This document shows, in pieces, positions 34,484-42,874 of a stretch of DNA of 64,000 nt (position 1 is the stretch's first letter; each line of letters begins with the position of its first letter). The stretch comes from Winogradskyella immobilis (GTDB lineage Bacteria; Bacteroidota; Bacteroidia; Flavobacteriales; Flavobacteriaceae). Location of the stretch: the NCBI RefSeq assembly GCF_021887715.1, contig NZ_JAIQXX010000001.1:186001-250000 (forward strand). The letters run 5' to 3'. A model generated the notes under the pieces. That model ran no database searches. It saw only the letters and a list, made by a program, of their open reading frames with translations, and was not told the DNA's origin. The position numbers were made by a program, and so were the translations under genes.

Positions 34484-35554
34484 TTATGCCACAACACCTT
34501 GGCAGCTACTTCCTGCGCCAGCAGTACATCCGTAACAATGTTGTGATATTACTATATTTCTACCTTCTAAAAGGTCTTTATTATATTCTGAAATATGCTT
34601 AGCTTTACTATTAACAGGTAATTCTAACATTTGATTAAAGTCACAATCAAACAAATAACCATCCCAACTTATAGATAGTGTATTGGTACACATTACATTT
34701 GCAACCGCAGAAGGATTATAGGCTTCAACTAAAGCATACATATAGTCTTCATAATTTTCTGAAGCGATTAAGTAATCTAAAAAACGTGCTATCGGTAAAT
34801 TGGTAATTGCAAAAAGGTTATGGAATTCAATGCCAAAATCTTCCATTAAAGCCTTTTTAAAATCTTTTTCCATAGCCATTTGATCACCTGGCAAAAATGC
34901 ACCAGATGGATTGTAAACTAAATCTAACCTTAAATCATTTCCAGGCATGCCATAACCACGTGCATTAAGTTCTTGTAATGCTTTTATAGACATATCAAAA
35001 ACTCCTTCTCCACGTTGTTTGTCTGTTTTTCCTCTTGTCCAGTGTGGCATAGAAGAAACAACATGGATATTATGCTTTTTAAAGAAATCAGGTAAATCGT
35101 AATATTTTTTATTGGCTCTAATAATGGTTAGGTTAGAACGTACAATAAAATCTTTAACTCCTATTTTGGAAGCTTCTTCAACAAACCATCTAAAATTAGG
35201 GTTCATCTCTGGAGCTCCACCAGTTAAATCGAGAGTATGTGCACCAGTAATTTTAATGACATCTAAGATTTGTTGCATAGTCTCTTGTGTCATTATTTCT
35301 TTTCTATCAGGTCCAGCATCTACATGGCAATGCTCACAAACTTGATTACACATATAACCAACATTAACTTGTAAAATTTCTAATTTCTTTGCTGTTAATG
35401 GAAATTGACTGGTTTCAGAGATTTTACTCTTAAATGTAGGAAGTTCTCCATCGGCAAAAATGCCTCCAGATAAAATTTCTAATTGTTTATTTGTATTTGC
35501 TAAATCGCTATGTCTTTTCTGTAGCGATTGTGTTTTTAGTTTACCCATATTCAT
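34484..35554 (-). CDS. arsS: Arsenosugar biosynthesis radical SAM protein
   Basis: The 356-residue protein has the radical SAM cluster motif CNQVCEHCH (Cys69, Cys73, Cys76), followed by LTGGAPEMNP and a C-terminal cysteine-rich end with CYGCTAGAGSSC. In cyanobacteria ArsS works with ArsM to form 5'-deoxy-5'-dimethylarsinoyl-adenosine, adding the deoxyadenosyl group of SAM to dimethylarsenite; that published role is the basis for the name. The start at 35554 (ATG) is chosen because the next in-frame upstream codon is a TTG; Met at 35548 is also possible. It lies 28 bases from the AhpD-like gene. Confidence 0.93.
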   Translation of the reverse strand: MNMGKLKTQSLQKRHSDLANTNKQLEILSGGIFADGELPTFKSKISETSQFPLTAKKLEILQVNVGYMCNQVCEHCHVDAGPDRKEIMTQETMQQILDVIKITGAHTLDLTGGAPEMNPNFRWFVEEASKIGVKDFIVRSNLTIIRANKKYYDLPDFFKKHNIHVVSSMPHWTRGKTDKQRGEGVFDMSIKALQELNARGYGMPGNDLRLDLVYNPSGAFLPGDQMAMEKDFKKALMEDFGIEFHNLFAITNLPIARFLDYLIASENYEDYMYALVEAYNPSAVANVMCTNTLSISWDGYLFDCDFNQMLELPVNSKAKHISEYNKDLLEGRNIVISQHCYGCTAGAGSSCQGVVA

Positions 35555-35581
35555 TTCTCGCAAAAACGAGAATCTTTTTTA

Positions 35582-35917
35582 TTAACCGTCTAATTTATTT
35601 ACCTTATTCATCATTTGTACACCATGCACCAAAGTTGCACCACTCTTAATTGCTGCACCAACATGTATAGCTTCCATCATTTCTTCTTTAGTAACACCAC
35701 GCTGAAGTCCATCTTTAGAATAAGCATCAATACAATATGGACACTGTTCAGTATGAGCGACGGCTAATGCAATCAAGGATTTTTCTCTAGCAGTAAGTGC
35801 ACCTTCTTCAAATACTTTTCCATAGTACTCAAAGAACTTATTACCTAATTCTTCACTCCATTCTGTTATTTTTCCAAATTTTCTTAAATCAGCAGGATCG
35901 TAATATGTTTTAGACAT
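35582..35917 (-). CDS. AhpD/carboxymuconolactone-decarboxylase-like protein, arsenosugar-associated
   Basis: The 111-residue protein is an all-helical AhpD-like fold with the redox CxxC in EQCPYCIDAYSKDG and the helix EEMMEAIHVGAAIKSGATLVHG. AhpD-type proteins use the CxxC and a proton-relay His to reduce peroxides or move thiol electrons. This short form is regularly found upstream of arsS-like genes as a peroxidase-like partner. It is the first gene of the minus-strand arsenosugar island, so the promoter should lie in the 220-base gap before 36138. Its role in arsenic chemistry (redox of As(III)/As(V)) is inferred. Confidence 0.9.
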   Translation of the reverse strand: MSKTYYDPADLRKFGKITEWSEELGNKFFEYYGKVFEEGALTAREKSLIALAVAHTEQCPYCIDAYSKDGLQRGVTKEEMMEAIHVGAAIKSGATLVHGVQMMNKVNKLDG

Positions 35918-36137
35918 AATGTAATTGTTGATAAATTTAATAGACGTAAAAATATGTGTTGCTTACAAAAAATAAGTTAAAACATATAAACGTTTATAAA
36001 GGTTATAAAGAACAAATTACCGATTTTTTTATGATACAAAAATGATGCTTCCAAAAAATTTAACAGAAATCAATGAAATGTATAGTATATTACTTAGACT
36101 AGTATATAAGTGTAACTCAAATATAAATAAGTTTTTT

Positions 36138-37151
36138 ATGAAAAATAATGCTCGTAAAAATAGAACCATCAATCATCAAATACTATTCATTATTACAATA
36201 CTAATGTCAGTAACTTTTATAAGTGCTCAAGAAAAAACGACACCTGGTAATCAAAGTGAAGAATTAGGAGAAGTCAGTTGGTATAGAGATTACGATACGG
36301 CATTAGAACTTGCGGAACAACAAGGTAAAGAGGTTTTAATATTATTTCAGGAAGTGCCAGGCTGTGCAACATGTAGAAATTATGGGCATAATGTATTGAG
36401 TCATCCATTAATGGTTGAAGCTATAGAAGATTTATTTATACCGTTAGCTATATACAATAACAAAGGAGGAAAAGACAAGCAAATTCTTCAAAAATATAAA
36501 GAACCGAGTTGGAATAATCCTGTGGTTAGAATTGTAAATAAAGATGGTGACAATACAGTAAATCGAATCTCAGGAAACTATTCTGCTATTGCATTATATA
36601 AAGCTATGAATGAATCCTTGTTTAACGCAAACAAACCCATTCCTGGATATTTTAAATTATTAGGTGATGAGTTATTTGCTTCAAATAACAAGTCAGCTAA
36701 AGAAACGTATTTTAAAATGTATTGCTTCTGGACAGGAGAAAAAGAACTTGGAAAGATTGAAGGTGTATTGGGTACCGAAGCAGGTTTTATGGGAGGTCAT
36801 GAAGTGGTAAAAGTAAAATATGATGATGAAGTTATTGATAAAAGTAAAATAGCTAAATATGTGCGTCAAGTTAATTTTACACCAATAGCTAAAAGTAATT
36901 ATAGAACGGCTAAAAATGATATTCAATATTATTTAGAGCATACCAATTATAAATATTTGCCATTAACAGAAGTTCAGAAAACTAAGATTAATAGTGCTTT
37001 AGGGACTGGGAAACGGGCAGAACAATATCTGAGTCCTAAACAACTAAAATGGTTAAAGTCATTAAATAATTCTAGTGTAAGGAATGAAGTGTTATTTAAT
37101 AAGGATTTTGTTATGGCTTGGAAGTCAAAAAATAAATTAGCTTCAAAATAA
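36138..37151 (+). CDS. Thioredoxin-like/MsrA-like two-domain protein (VPGC motif)
   Basis: From the ATG at 36138 the product is 337 residues with an N-terminal signal or anchor segment (residues 14-31, ending ISAQ). A thioredoxin-fold domain follows with VPGCATC at residues 73-79, in place of the usual CxxC, and NPVVRIVNKDG. Residues about 190-260 resemble methionine sulfoxide reductase MsrA: YCFWTGEKELGKIEGV, GFMGGHEVVKVKYDDEVI, with Cys196-Phe-Trp standing for the MsrA GCFW. A family of such thioredoxin-like (seleno)proteins with VPGU or VPGC is known to me by name only. It is divergent from the arsenosugar genes and ends before a strong terminator. In-frame Met codons from 36042 would hide the signal segment. 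Confidence 0.82.
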   Translation: MKNNARKNRTINHQILFIITILMSVTFISAQEKTTPGNQSEELGEVSWYRDYDTALELAEQQGKEVLILFQEVPGCATCRNYGHNVLSHPLMVEAIEDLFIPLAIYNNKGGKDKQILQKYKEPSWNNPVVRIVNKDGDNTVNRISGNYSAIALYKAMNESLFNANKPIPGYFKLLGDELFASNNKSAKETYFKMYCFWTGEKELGKIEGVLGTEAGFMGGHEVVKVKYDDEVIDKSKIAKYVRQVNFTPIAKSNYRTAKNDIQYYLEHTNYKYLPLTEVQKTKINSALGTGKRAEQYLSPKQLKWLKSLNNSSVRNEVLFNKDFVMAWKSKNKLASK

Positions 37152-37172
37152 TACGATTAAAAATATAAGATT

Positions 37173-37202
37173 AAAACCCGATGCATTACCATCGGGTTTT
37201 TT
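37173..37202 (+). terminator. Intrinsic terminator of the thioredoxin/MsrA-like gene
   Basis: A perfect 11-bp stem (AAAACCCGATG and complement) with a 6-base loop, followed by a T run, 21 bases after the stop codon. Confidence 0.9.
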
Positions 37203-37305
37203 ATGGAATAAACTTTCAAAATTAATTTTAGTATTTTTTATTACATTTTTTGTGACACTTTACAGAAACGTGAGTTATTATATAAACTAATGATAAGATA
37301 TTTTT

Positions 37306-37842
37306 TTGGAGCATCCGGAATTAATAAAAGCATGTAAAAAAAATAATTTAAAAGCTCAGATGAAAGTATATCAATTGTACAAGGATATACTTTACAATAC
37401 AAGCTGTAGAATTGTAAAAAATGAACACGATGCGCAAGATGTGGTTCAAGATGCATTTATTAAAGCATTTCAAAATATATCTAAGTTAGATAATGACCTT
37501 AACCTAGGCGCCTGGTTAAAACGTATAACAATCAATCAATCTTTTGACTTTTTAAGACAAAAAAAGAGATTAGGTTGGTTGCAAAACGTAGAAGATGTTC
37601 AGATTAGTGAACAAGAAACAGAAGAGTTAGTAGATTTTCCTTTAAATGCTAAAGATGTAAAACAGGCAATTAATGCATTAAAAGAAAAGTACCGAATTGT
37701 ATTAGTATTATATCTTATAGAAGATTATACGCATAAAGAAATTGCAGAGCAATTGTCTCTAAAAGAAGGAACAGTGCGTAACCAATACATAAGAGGTAAA
37801 CAACTTTTAAAACAAAAATTGCAAAGTAAGTTAGTAGTATGA
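37306..37842 (+). CDS. ECF-type RNA polymerase sigma factor
   Basis: The 178-residue protein has region 2 (LIKACKKNNLKAQMKVYQLYKDILYNTSCRIV, then DAQDVVQDAFIKAFQNI) and region 4 (INALKEKYRIVLVLYLIEDYTHKEIAEQLSLKEGTVRNQYIRGKQLL), so it is a group 4 sigma factor. The start is TTG at 37306: the nearby ATG at 37290 is out of frame and hits a stop after 15 codons. It is the first gene of a unit with a membrane-anchored HEAT-repeat-like protein (overlapping by four bases) and a DUF4097-like protein, the usual sigma/anti-sigma layout. The signal it responds to is unknown. Confidence 0.93.
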   Translation: MEHPELIKACKKNNLKAQMKVYQLYKDILYNTSCRIVKNEHDAQDVVQDAFIKAFQNISKLDNDLNLGAWLKRITINQSFDFLRQKKRLGWLQNVEDVQISEQETEELVDFPLNAKDVKQAINALKEKYRIVLVLYLIEDYTHKEIAEQLSLKEGTVRNQYIRGKQLLKQKLQSKLVV

Positions 37843-38447
37843 GTATAGAAAAGTTTATAAAAGATAACAAAACGGAATTCGATGACAAACGTATGCCAAG
37901 TGATATCGATTTTAATTTTGAAAACCGTTTAAAACAAGAATTGGGCAAGCCAAAACGCTTTAAGATTATTAGAAATTTATCTATAGCAGCTAGCTTTACG
38001 CTATTGGTTACTCTTGGATATTTATATAACGAAAATCGAAAACAACAATTAGAATTTAGAGATAGTTTAGTCCTTGCTTTAGGTGAAGAAACAAACAGTA
38101 GTCAATTAGAAGCAATTTATACTATTGAAGATGAGTATAAAGCGGAAGATGAAAAAATACTGAATGCCTATTTTAAAATCTTAAAAGCGAAATCAAATAG
38201 TAATTCTAAAATAGCAATTATAGATGCACTTTTAAAATTCCCTAACAATCAACAGGTAAGAGATAACCTTATTGAAGCGCTTGGTAATGAAAAAGAGCCT
38301 TTAGTGCAATTAAAGCTCATAAAATCTGTGGCTATTCTAAGAGAACAACGCGCAAAAAAATCTTTAAAAACTATTATTGAAGACGATGAATCTTTGCCTT
38401 TAGTTAAAGGTAATGCATCTGCTTTATTAGCCATGTTAAATAATTAA
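37839..38447 (+). CDS. Membrane-anchored HEAT-repeat-like protein, probable anti-sigma partner
   Basis: The 202-residue protein has an N-terminal cytoplasmic part of about 50 residues (FEDNFENRLKQELG-like, charged), one membrane helix (LSIAASFTLLVTLGYLY), and an extracytoplasmic helical part with repeated amphipathic blocks (NQQVRDNLIEALGNEKEPLVQLKLIKSVAIL, then KSLKTIIEDDESLPLVKGNASALLAML) that look like HEAT repeats. Its start overlaps the sigma-factor stop, which fits an anti-sigma factor. No classic zinc-binding anti-sigma motif is present, so the role is inferred from position. Confidence 0.8.
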   Translation: MSIEKFIKDNKTEFDDKRMPSDIDFNFENRLKQELGKPKRFKIIRNLSIAASFTLLVTLGYLYNENRKQQLEFRDSLVLALGEETNSSQLEAIYTIEDEYKAEDEKILNAYFKILKAKSNSNSKIAIIDALLKFPNNQQVRDNLIEALGNEKEPLVQLKLIKSVAILREQRAKKSLKTIIEDDESLPLVKGNASALLAMLNN

Positions 38448-38459
38448 AAAACGAACAAA

Positions 38460-39413
38460 ATGAAAAAAATAACAACATTGATAACTATCCTTTTAATCGT
38501 AGGGATTGGTTATTCGCAAGACAAAGAAAAACGAATTAAATTTAATAAAGGCACTTTAAAAATATGCTCTTCATCTCATATGAAAATTACAGGATATGAT
38601 GGTGATGAGGTGATTATTAAAAGTCTTAATAGTAATTATCAATTATTAAGAAGCTCATTACAATCATTAGGTACAACTGATAGAGTTAATTTTAATGTAG
38701 ATACTGAAACAGGAACAAGATTGCTTGATTCTACGTCTCAAAATGTATTTGGATATATAGTGAATAGTAGAAACGAAAAAAAATTAGAAAAGGGTTTAAA
38801 ACCATTAGGGAATAAGTCAACAGATCCAAGAGATAATTTATATTTAGATATTGAAGAAAAATCAGGGGAATTAATTATTAGAGATTATAAACCAAAAGGG
38901 CAACAAATAGATGCTTGGATTTTAGATCAATCAAATAAGTACGAACTGCTAATTCCAAATGCATTGAAGTTATTATGGAATGTTGAAAATTGTCAAAAAA
39001 CAAAAAAGAACACCTTCTTCGTGAATTCTTCAGGTAACCCGTGGCAATTATCAAATTTTAAAGGAGAAGTAGAAATATCTTCATCGTATTCTAGTTTATC
39101 ACTAATTGATGTTTCTGGGCCAGTAATAGTTAACACACTTGGAGGTGATATAAAAGTGATTTTTGATAAAGAATCTCCGAATCAACTTTATTCTTTAATC
39201 AGTAATGATGGTTATATTGATATAACCATACCACAAAGCGCTAATATAAATGTAGGTGCTATAGGAAAACGTATTTTAAGTGATATTGATTTTATAATTT
39301 TAAATGAAACCATTGTCAATGGCACAAAAGGGATGGAATTGCGATTAAATTCTGGCAATACAAGAATGAAAATTGATGCAGGTTCAGGCAATGTGTATCT
39401 TAGAAAGAAATAA
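38460..39413 (+). CDS. Secreted DUF4097-like adhesin-type protein
   Basis: The 317-residue product has a signal peptide (ITTLITILLIVGIGYSQ). The mature part is a right-handed, strand-rich repeat region with short repeated turns (VEISSSYSSLSLIDVSGPVIVNTLGGDIKVIF and GYIDITIPQSANINVGAIGKRI), as in DUF4097 putative adhesins. It follows the HEAT-like gene by 12 bases and is probably the target or sensor output of the sigma operon. No enzymatic motif. Confidence 0.8.
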   Translation: MKKITTLITILLIVGIGYSQDKEKRIKFNKGTLKICSSSHMKITGYDGDEVIIKSLNSNYQLLRSSLQSLGTTDRVNFNVDTETGTRLLDSTSQNVFGYIVNSRNEKKLEKGLKPLGNKSTDPRDNLYLDIEEKSGELIIRDYKPKGQQIDAWILDQSNKYELLIPNALKLLWNVENCQKTKKNTFFVNSSGNPWQLSNFKGEVEISSSYSSLSLIDVSGPVIVNTLGGDIKVIFDKESPNQLYSLISNDGYIDITIPQSANINVGAIGKRILSDIDFIILNETIVNGTKGMELRLNSGNTRMKIDAGSGNVYLRKK

Positions 39414-39538
39414 TAGCTATTCATAATCAATGCTATAAGATTCAGGTACATTCTTATTTAGACTTTTTCTAAATAAAAACTTAAAATACTTTGAAATTAT
39501 ATAAATGTTAGTCAGTTTTGCAGTCGTAAAATTTATAT

Positions 39539-40054
39539 ATGGCACGCAAAAAATCGACTTCTGCAAGTATGCGTATAATGCACAGGTATTTAGGATTCTT
39601 TCTGGTAGGGATTATGGCAATGTATGCGTTAAGTGGAATTGTACTAATTTTTAGAGATACTGATATTTTTAAGAAAACCATAACTGTTGAAAAACAAATA
39701 GCCATTCAGCTTGATGCCTCAGAGATAGGTGCTGCATTAAAAATAAGAAGACTTAAAGTTGATCGTGTAGAAGGGAATATCTATCATTTCAAAAACGGGA
39801 CATACAATGCAGATACTGGTGAGGCTAATTACACAATAAAACGATTGCCTTATGTTTTAGATAAAATGACACATTTGCACAAATCTAAATCTGCAGAGCC
39901 TCTATTTTTCTTAAATATATTTTTTGGACTATCGTTGTTATTCTTTGTGATATCCGCATTTTGGATGTACTTGCCAAAAACGCCAATTTTTAAAAAAGGA
40001 TTGTATTTCACCTTAGCAGGTATGCTATTAACGTTAATACTATTATTTATTTAA
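39539..40054 (+). CDS. PepSY-associated-type membrane protein
   Basis: The 171-residue protein has an N-terminal membrane helix (YLGFFLVGIMAMYALSGIVLIF), a soluble loop of about 70 residues and two C-terminal helices (FLNIFFGLSLLFFVISAFWMYL, GLYFTLAGMLLTLILLFI). The RIMHRYLGFFLV start and the loop resemble PepSY-associated transmembrane proteins, which often accompany iron uptake. Iron or redox function is not supported by anything else in this stretch. It has its own strong terminator downstream. Confidence 0.75.
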   Translation: MARKKSTSASMRIMHRYLGFFLVGIMAMYALSGIVLIFRDTDIFKKTITVEKQIAIQLDASEIGAALKIRRLKVDRVEGNIYHFKNGTYNADTGEANYTIKRLPYVLDKMTHLHKSKSAEPLFFLNIFFGLSLLFFVISAFWMYLPKTPIFKKGLYFTLAGMLLTLILLFI

Positions 40055-40074
40055 TAAGTAAGCTAGAATAAACC

Positions 40075-40106
40075 AAAAAACCCAATGCATTTGCATTGGG
40101 TTTTTT
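40075..40106 (+). terminator. Intrinsic terminator of the PepSY-type gene
   Basis: A perfect 14-bp stem AAAAAACCCAATGC with complement ending in TTTTTT, 4-base loop, 20 bases after the stop codon. It works on either strand by sequence. Confidence 0.9.
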
Positions 40107-40178
40107 GATTTATTTTGATCACTAATAGTAATGTATTTGTATTTTAAAGGAGATAACAAACTGAAGACATTTACGCCG

Positions 40179-40209
40179 ATATACATATAGATATACATAT
40201 AGATATACA
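40179..40209. repeat. 12-bp tandem repeat in a 243-base gene-free gap
   Basis: ATATACATATAG is repeated twice in full and once in part (ATATACA). The gap from the terminator to the Crp/Fnr gene otherwise shows only the -7 element listed next. Confidence 0.7.
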
Positions 40210-40316
40210 ATAGTTTTAATTTAGAGCATTTAGATTACAAACCTCTTTAATAACTAAAACTGTCGCCTAGAGGAACTATTATAAATTTAACACAATCACT
40301 CAAATGTTAATTTATC

Positions 40317-40324
40317 TATCTTTG
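40317..40324 (+). promoter_or_regulatory. Bacteroidota -7 promoter element TATCTTTG
   Basis: Exact TAnnTTTG match 25 bases before the TTG start of the Crp/Fnr gene. Confidence 0.5.
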
Positions 40325-40349
40325 ATTTCGTTTTAATAAAACAAGCATT

Positions 40350-41012
40350 TTGAAAGCAATTACAAAGTACTGGTTTTTAGAAGGGTTTAACCTTTTTAAA
40401 AAAATAGGAAGGCTCAATATGATGAAAATATGTGAGCTTCTAGAGATGGATAATATTGAAAAAGGAAACCCTATTGCCCTTAATGAAGCACATAGAAATA
40501 GTATCTTTTTTCTAAAAAGAGGTAGTGTAAAAATTGTAAACACTACAAATGATAGTGTCAAGTATATTGTAAAACACGGTAATATTTTTGGGGAACTTGC
40601 ACTTTATGATCAAGAAGCTGCAACTAAAGAGATTGCTTATGCATTAGAAGATTGTATAATCTGTTACATAGAACCAGAGCAAATGGAGCAACTTATGGAA
40701 AAACATAAGTCACTTAAAAACGGGGTGCTTAAAGTTTATGGATTACGTATTCAGAAGTTAGAACGAAGACTTCACGATTTGTTATATAAAGATAGCTCAA
40801 CGAGAATTAGAGAGTTTATTTCAGAATATCTAGATGAGTTTGGAGAGACAAATGAGGCCGGAAAATCAATTGCTAAAAACTTATTGTCGCATAAAGAAAT
40901 TGCAAATCTCACCAATACCTCAAGGCAAACCGTTAGCAATGTATTGAGTACTATGCGAAAAGAAGGAGTAATAGATTATAATGTTAAGTTTTTTATTTCA
41001 GATACTAAATAA
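40350..41012 (+). CDS. Crp/Fnr-family transcription regulator
   Basis: The 220-residue protein has a cyclic-nucleotide-binding-type beta-roll (FLKRGSVKIVNTTNDSVKYIVKHGNIFGELALYDQE), a long dimerisation helix (LKVYGLRIQKLERRLHDLLY) and a C-terminal winged helix (LLSHKEIANLTNTSRQTVSNVLSTMRKEGVIDY). No Fnr-type iron-sulfur cysteines are present in the N-terminus, so it probably senses a small ligand or is ligand-free. It starts at TTG: the YWFLEGFNLFKKI segment before the first internal Met is typical of family N-termini. The -7 element lies 25 bases upstream. Targets unknown. Confidence 0.9.
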   Translation: MKAITKYWFLEGFNLFKKIGRLNMMKICELLEMDNIEKGNPIALNEAHRNSIFFLKRGSVKIVNTTNDSVKYIVKHGNIFGELALYDQEAATKEIAYALEDCIICYIEPEQMEQLMEKHKSLKNGVLKVYGLRIQKLERRLHDLLYKDSSTRIREFISEYLDEFGETNEAGKSIAKNLLSHKEIANLTNTSRQTVSNVLSTMRKEGVIDYNVKFFISDTK

Positions 41013-41056
41013 ACATTAGCGTTATAAAAAATATTGCGGTTAACTAACGGATTGCC

Positions 41057-41064
41057 TAAATTTG
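41057..41064 (+). promoter_or_regulatory. Promoter of the TetR gene (TAAATTTG, with TTG 20 bases upstream)
   Basis: TAAATTTG with a TTG at 41034-41036 fits the Bacteroidota -7/-33 layout. It lies 17 bases before the ATG at 41082, so codons upstream of that ATG are promoter rather than coding sequence. Confidence 0.55.
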
Positions 41065-41081
41065 AAGTTTATATTCTGAAA

Positions 41082-41645
41082 ATGTCAAGAAAAAAACAAT
41101 ATAATGAAGAGGTAGTAGTTGAAAAAGCGATGCATTTATTCTGGGTAAAAGGCTATGAAAACACTTCAATGCAAATGCTTGAAAAAGAAATGGGGATTAA
41201 TAAATTTTCTATTTACTCAAGTTTTGGAAGTAAAAACGAACTTTTTATAGAAAGCTTAAAACTTTACAGAAAAAAGGTAAGTGCTATAACTAAGGAACTC
41301 GAAGCGTCTTCAGACGGAATTTTAGCTATAAAACAATATTTCTATAAATTTTTAAAACTGTCAGCAGGAAAAGGCTTTAGTAAAGGTTGCTTTATATCAA
41401 ATACCATGAATGAAATAGATAATAAAACAGACGTTAGAGTAAGAGAGCAAATAGAAGAGTTTAGTGATGATATAAGGCAAGTGTTTTTAAAAAAGCTTAT
41501 CTTTGAAAAAGGTAAAGTCTCAAAGTTTGTAGAAAAACAAGCAGATTATTTAGTGATTTCTATGATTGGTTTATCATCGGCATCCAAAGTGTATAATAAC
41601 GACCTGATGGTGAACTATATAGAAAATACATTTAATAATATATAA
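41082..41645 (+). CDS. TetR-family transcription regulator
   Basis: From the ATG at 41082 the product is 187 residues: an N-terminal TetR helix-turn-helix domain (VVEKAMHLFWVKGYENTSMQMLEKEMGINKFSIYSSFGSKNELFIESL) and a helical ligand-binding domain with KGCFISNTMNEID, typical of the AcrR/TetR subgroup with this C-terminal domain. A codon 48 bases upstream in frame would include the promoter and is rejected. A palindromic site lies 16 bases after its stop, ahead of the DUF2062 gene, so this regulator may control the downstream operon. Confidence 0.92.
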   Translation: MSRKKQYNEEVVVEKAMHLFWVKGYENTSMQMLEKEMGINKFSIYSSFGSKNELFIESLKLYRKKVSAITKELEASSDGILAIKQYFYKFLKLSAGKGFSKGCFISNTMNEIDNKTDVRVREQIEEFSDDIRQVFLKKLIFEKGKVSKFVEKQADYLVISMIGLSSASKVYNNDLMVNYIENTFNNI

Positions 41646-41660
41646 TTTTTTTACCTCAAT

Positions 41661-41678
41661 ACTAAACGATTGTTTAGT
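41661..41678. promoter_or_regulatory. Palindromic TetR-type operator candidate
   Basis: ACTAAAC-gatt-GTTTAGT is a perfect 7+7 inverted repeat, the size and style of TetR-family operators. It lies between the TetR gene and the DUF2062 gene and overlaps the position of a possible -33 TTG (41670-41672) ahead of a weak TAAATTG at 41695. Confidence 0.6.
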
Positions 41679-41738
41679 TTAATTGAAATTATGCTAAATT
41701 GTATACAAGGTATGCACTATTTAAAATAAAACTGGATA

Positions 41739-42218
41739 ATGAAATCTAAATTTATTAAAATTTGGAATAAATTTAAGGCGTTACTTAAACAAGGCTTAAC
41801 TCCCAAACAATTGGCAATAAGTTTAGTAGTTTCAACATTGGTTTCTATTTTTCCAATATTTGGAATAACAACGATAGCTTTAACCTGCATAGCATTACCA
41901 TTTAGACTCAACTTACCAATAATGATTGCATTTAGTTACATTGTTGGTCCAATTAAATTTTTAGTACTTATACCTTTTATTAATATAGGTGCATATGTAT
42001 TTGGTACTGAACATACATTACTCACTTTTGAAGCTATTAAAACAAGTTACGAAACTAGTTTTTTTGATACCGCTAAAGCATTGTCTTACGAATTGCTTTG
42101 CGGAACTGTAGGTTGGTTGCTAACAGCAATCCCATTAGGTATAGGACTTTATTTTATTTTGAAAGGTATTTTAACACATTTCGACAAACTGAAAATTAAC
42201 CGACTAACAACAAAATGA
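41739..42218 (+). CDS. DUF2062 membrane protein
   Basis: The 159-residue protein has three or four hydrophobic helices. The GLTPKQLAISLVVSTLVSIFPIFGITTIALTCIALPFRLNLPIMIAFSYIVGPIKFLVLIPF segment is characteristic of DUF2062, small inner-membrane proteins sometimes fused to glycosyltransferases. Function unknown. It overlaps the next gene by four bases and is the first gene after the TetR operator candidate. Confidence 0.88.
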   Translation: MKSKFIKIWNKFKALLKQGLTPKQLAISLVVSTLVSIFPIFGITTIALTCIALPFRLNLPIMIAFSYIVGPIKFLVLIPFINIGAYVFGTEHTLLTFEAIKTSYETSFFDTAKALSYELLCGTVGWLLTAIPLGIGLYFILKGILTHFDKLKINRLTTK

Positions 42219-42874
42219 AACTAACCAAAACGCTAGGCTATTTAGGTCTTATAGCTTCTATTCTTGTAGGATTAGGCGAATACTTTTTACACTACTCGGT
42301 TAATATATTAGGTCATTCTGAAAATTATGAATTTTTCCAGTTTGTACCATTAAAGAATCTTACCACAGGACATTTCTTAGCTGTTATTGGCTTGCCATTT
42401 TATTTTGCAGGATACATACACATTTACAGAATGCTAAAATCAGGGAATGAAACCTTAGCAAGGATAGTACTTGGCATTGGTTTTATCGCTTTTGCAGTAG
42501 GTGGTATTTGGATTGGTTCGCGCGCATCTATTGGTAATATTGTGCATTTAAAAGATGCAATGGATACATCAACTTACCAAAACCTATTAGCACATTACAC
42601 AGACCATATGGAAATATTGGTAAAAGCGCTTCGCATAGTTATAGCAACACTATCTGTTGTTTTCGCTATCACTATTATAAAAGGAGGCACCTATTATAAA
42701 AAATGGATGGCTATTTTCAACCCCATCGTTATACTTATATTACTAGTTGTTTTAGGAAGATTAATTCCTTCCATAGGAAAACACATGTTGCCAATTTTAA
42801 TGAACGTCACTCATTTTATTCTTTTTGTATTATCGCTATATCAACTAAATAAACTAACTAAAAGTCAAGAATAA
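42215..42874 (+). CDS. Polytopic membrane protein (DUF6796-like)
   Basis: The 219-residue protein has about six membrane helices, with conserved-looking loops LGEYFLHYSVNILGHSENYEFF, GGIWIGSRASIGNIVHLKDA and YTDHMEILVKALRI. I associate this pattern with DUF6796, a family of unknown function, but only from memory. It overlaps DUF2062 upstream by four bases and the FG-GAP gene downstream by one, so the three are translationally linked. A sensor or transporter role is possible but unsupported. Confidence 0.75.
   Translation: MKLTKTLGYLGLIASILVGLGEYFLHYSVNILGHSENYEFFQFVPLKNLTTGHFLAVIGLPFYFAGYIHIYRMLKSGNETLARIVLGIGFIAFAVGGIWIGSRASIGNIVHLKDAMDTSTYQNLLAHYTDHMEILVKALRIVIATLSVVFAITIIKGGTYYKKWMAIFNPIVILILLVVLGRLIPSIGKHMLPILMNVTHFILFVLSLYQLNKLTKSQE

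Noticed and set aside
40107..40316. Possible CRISPR-like or phase-variable array around the 12-bp repeats
   Set aside because: Only two and a half contiguous copies without spacers; simple AT-rich tandem repeat.
41034..41081. N-terminal extension of the TetR protein from a TTG codon
   Set aside because: The extension contains a good -7 promoter element and would precede the usual TetR N-terminus; ATG at 41082 fits better.
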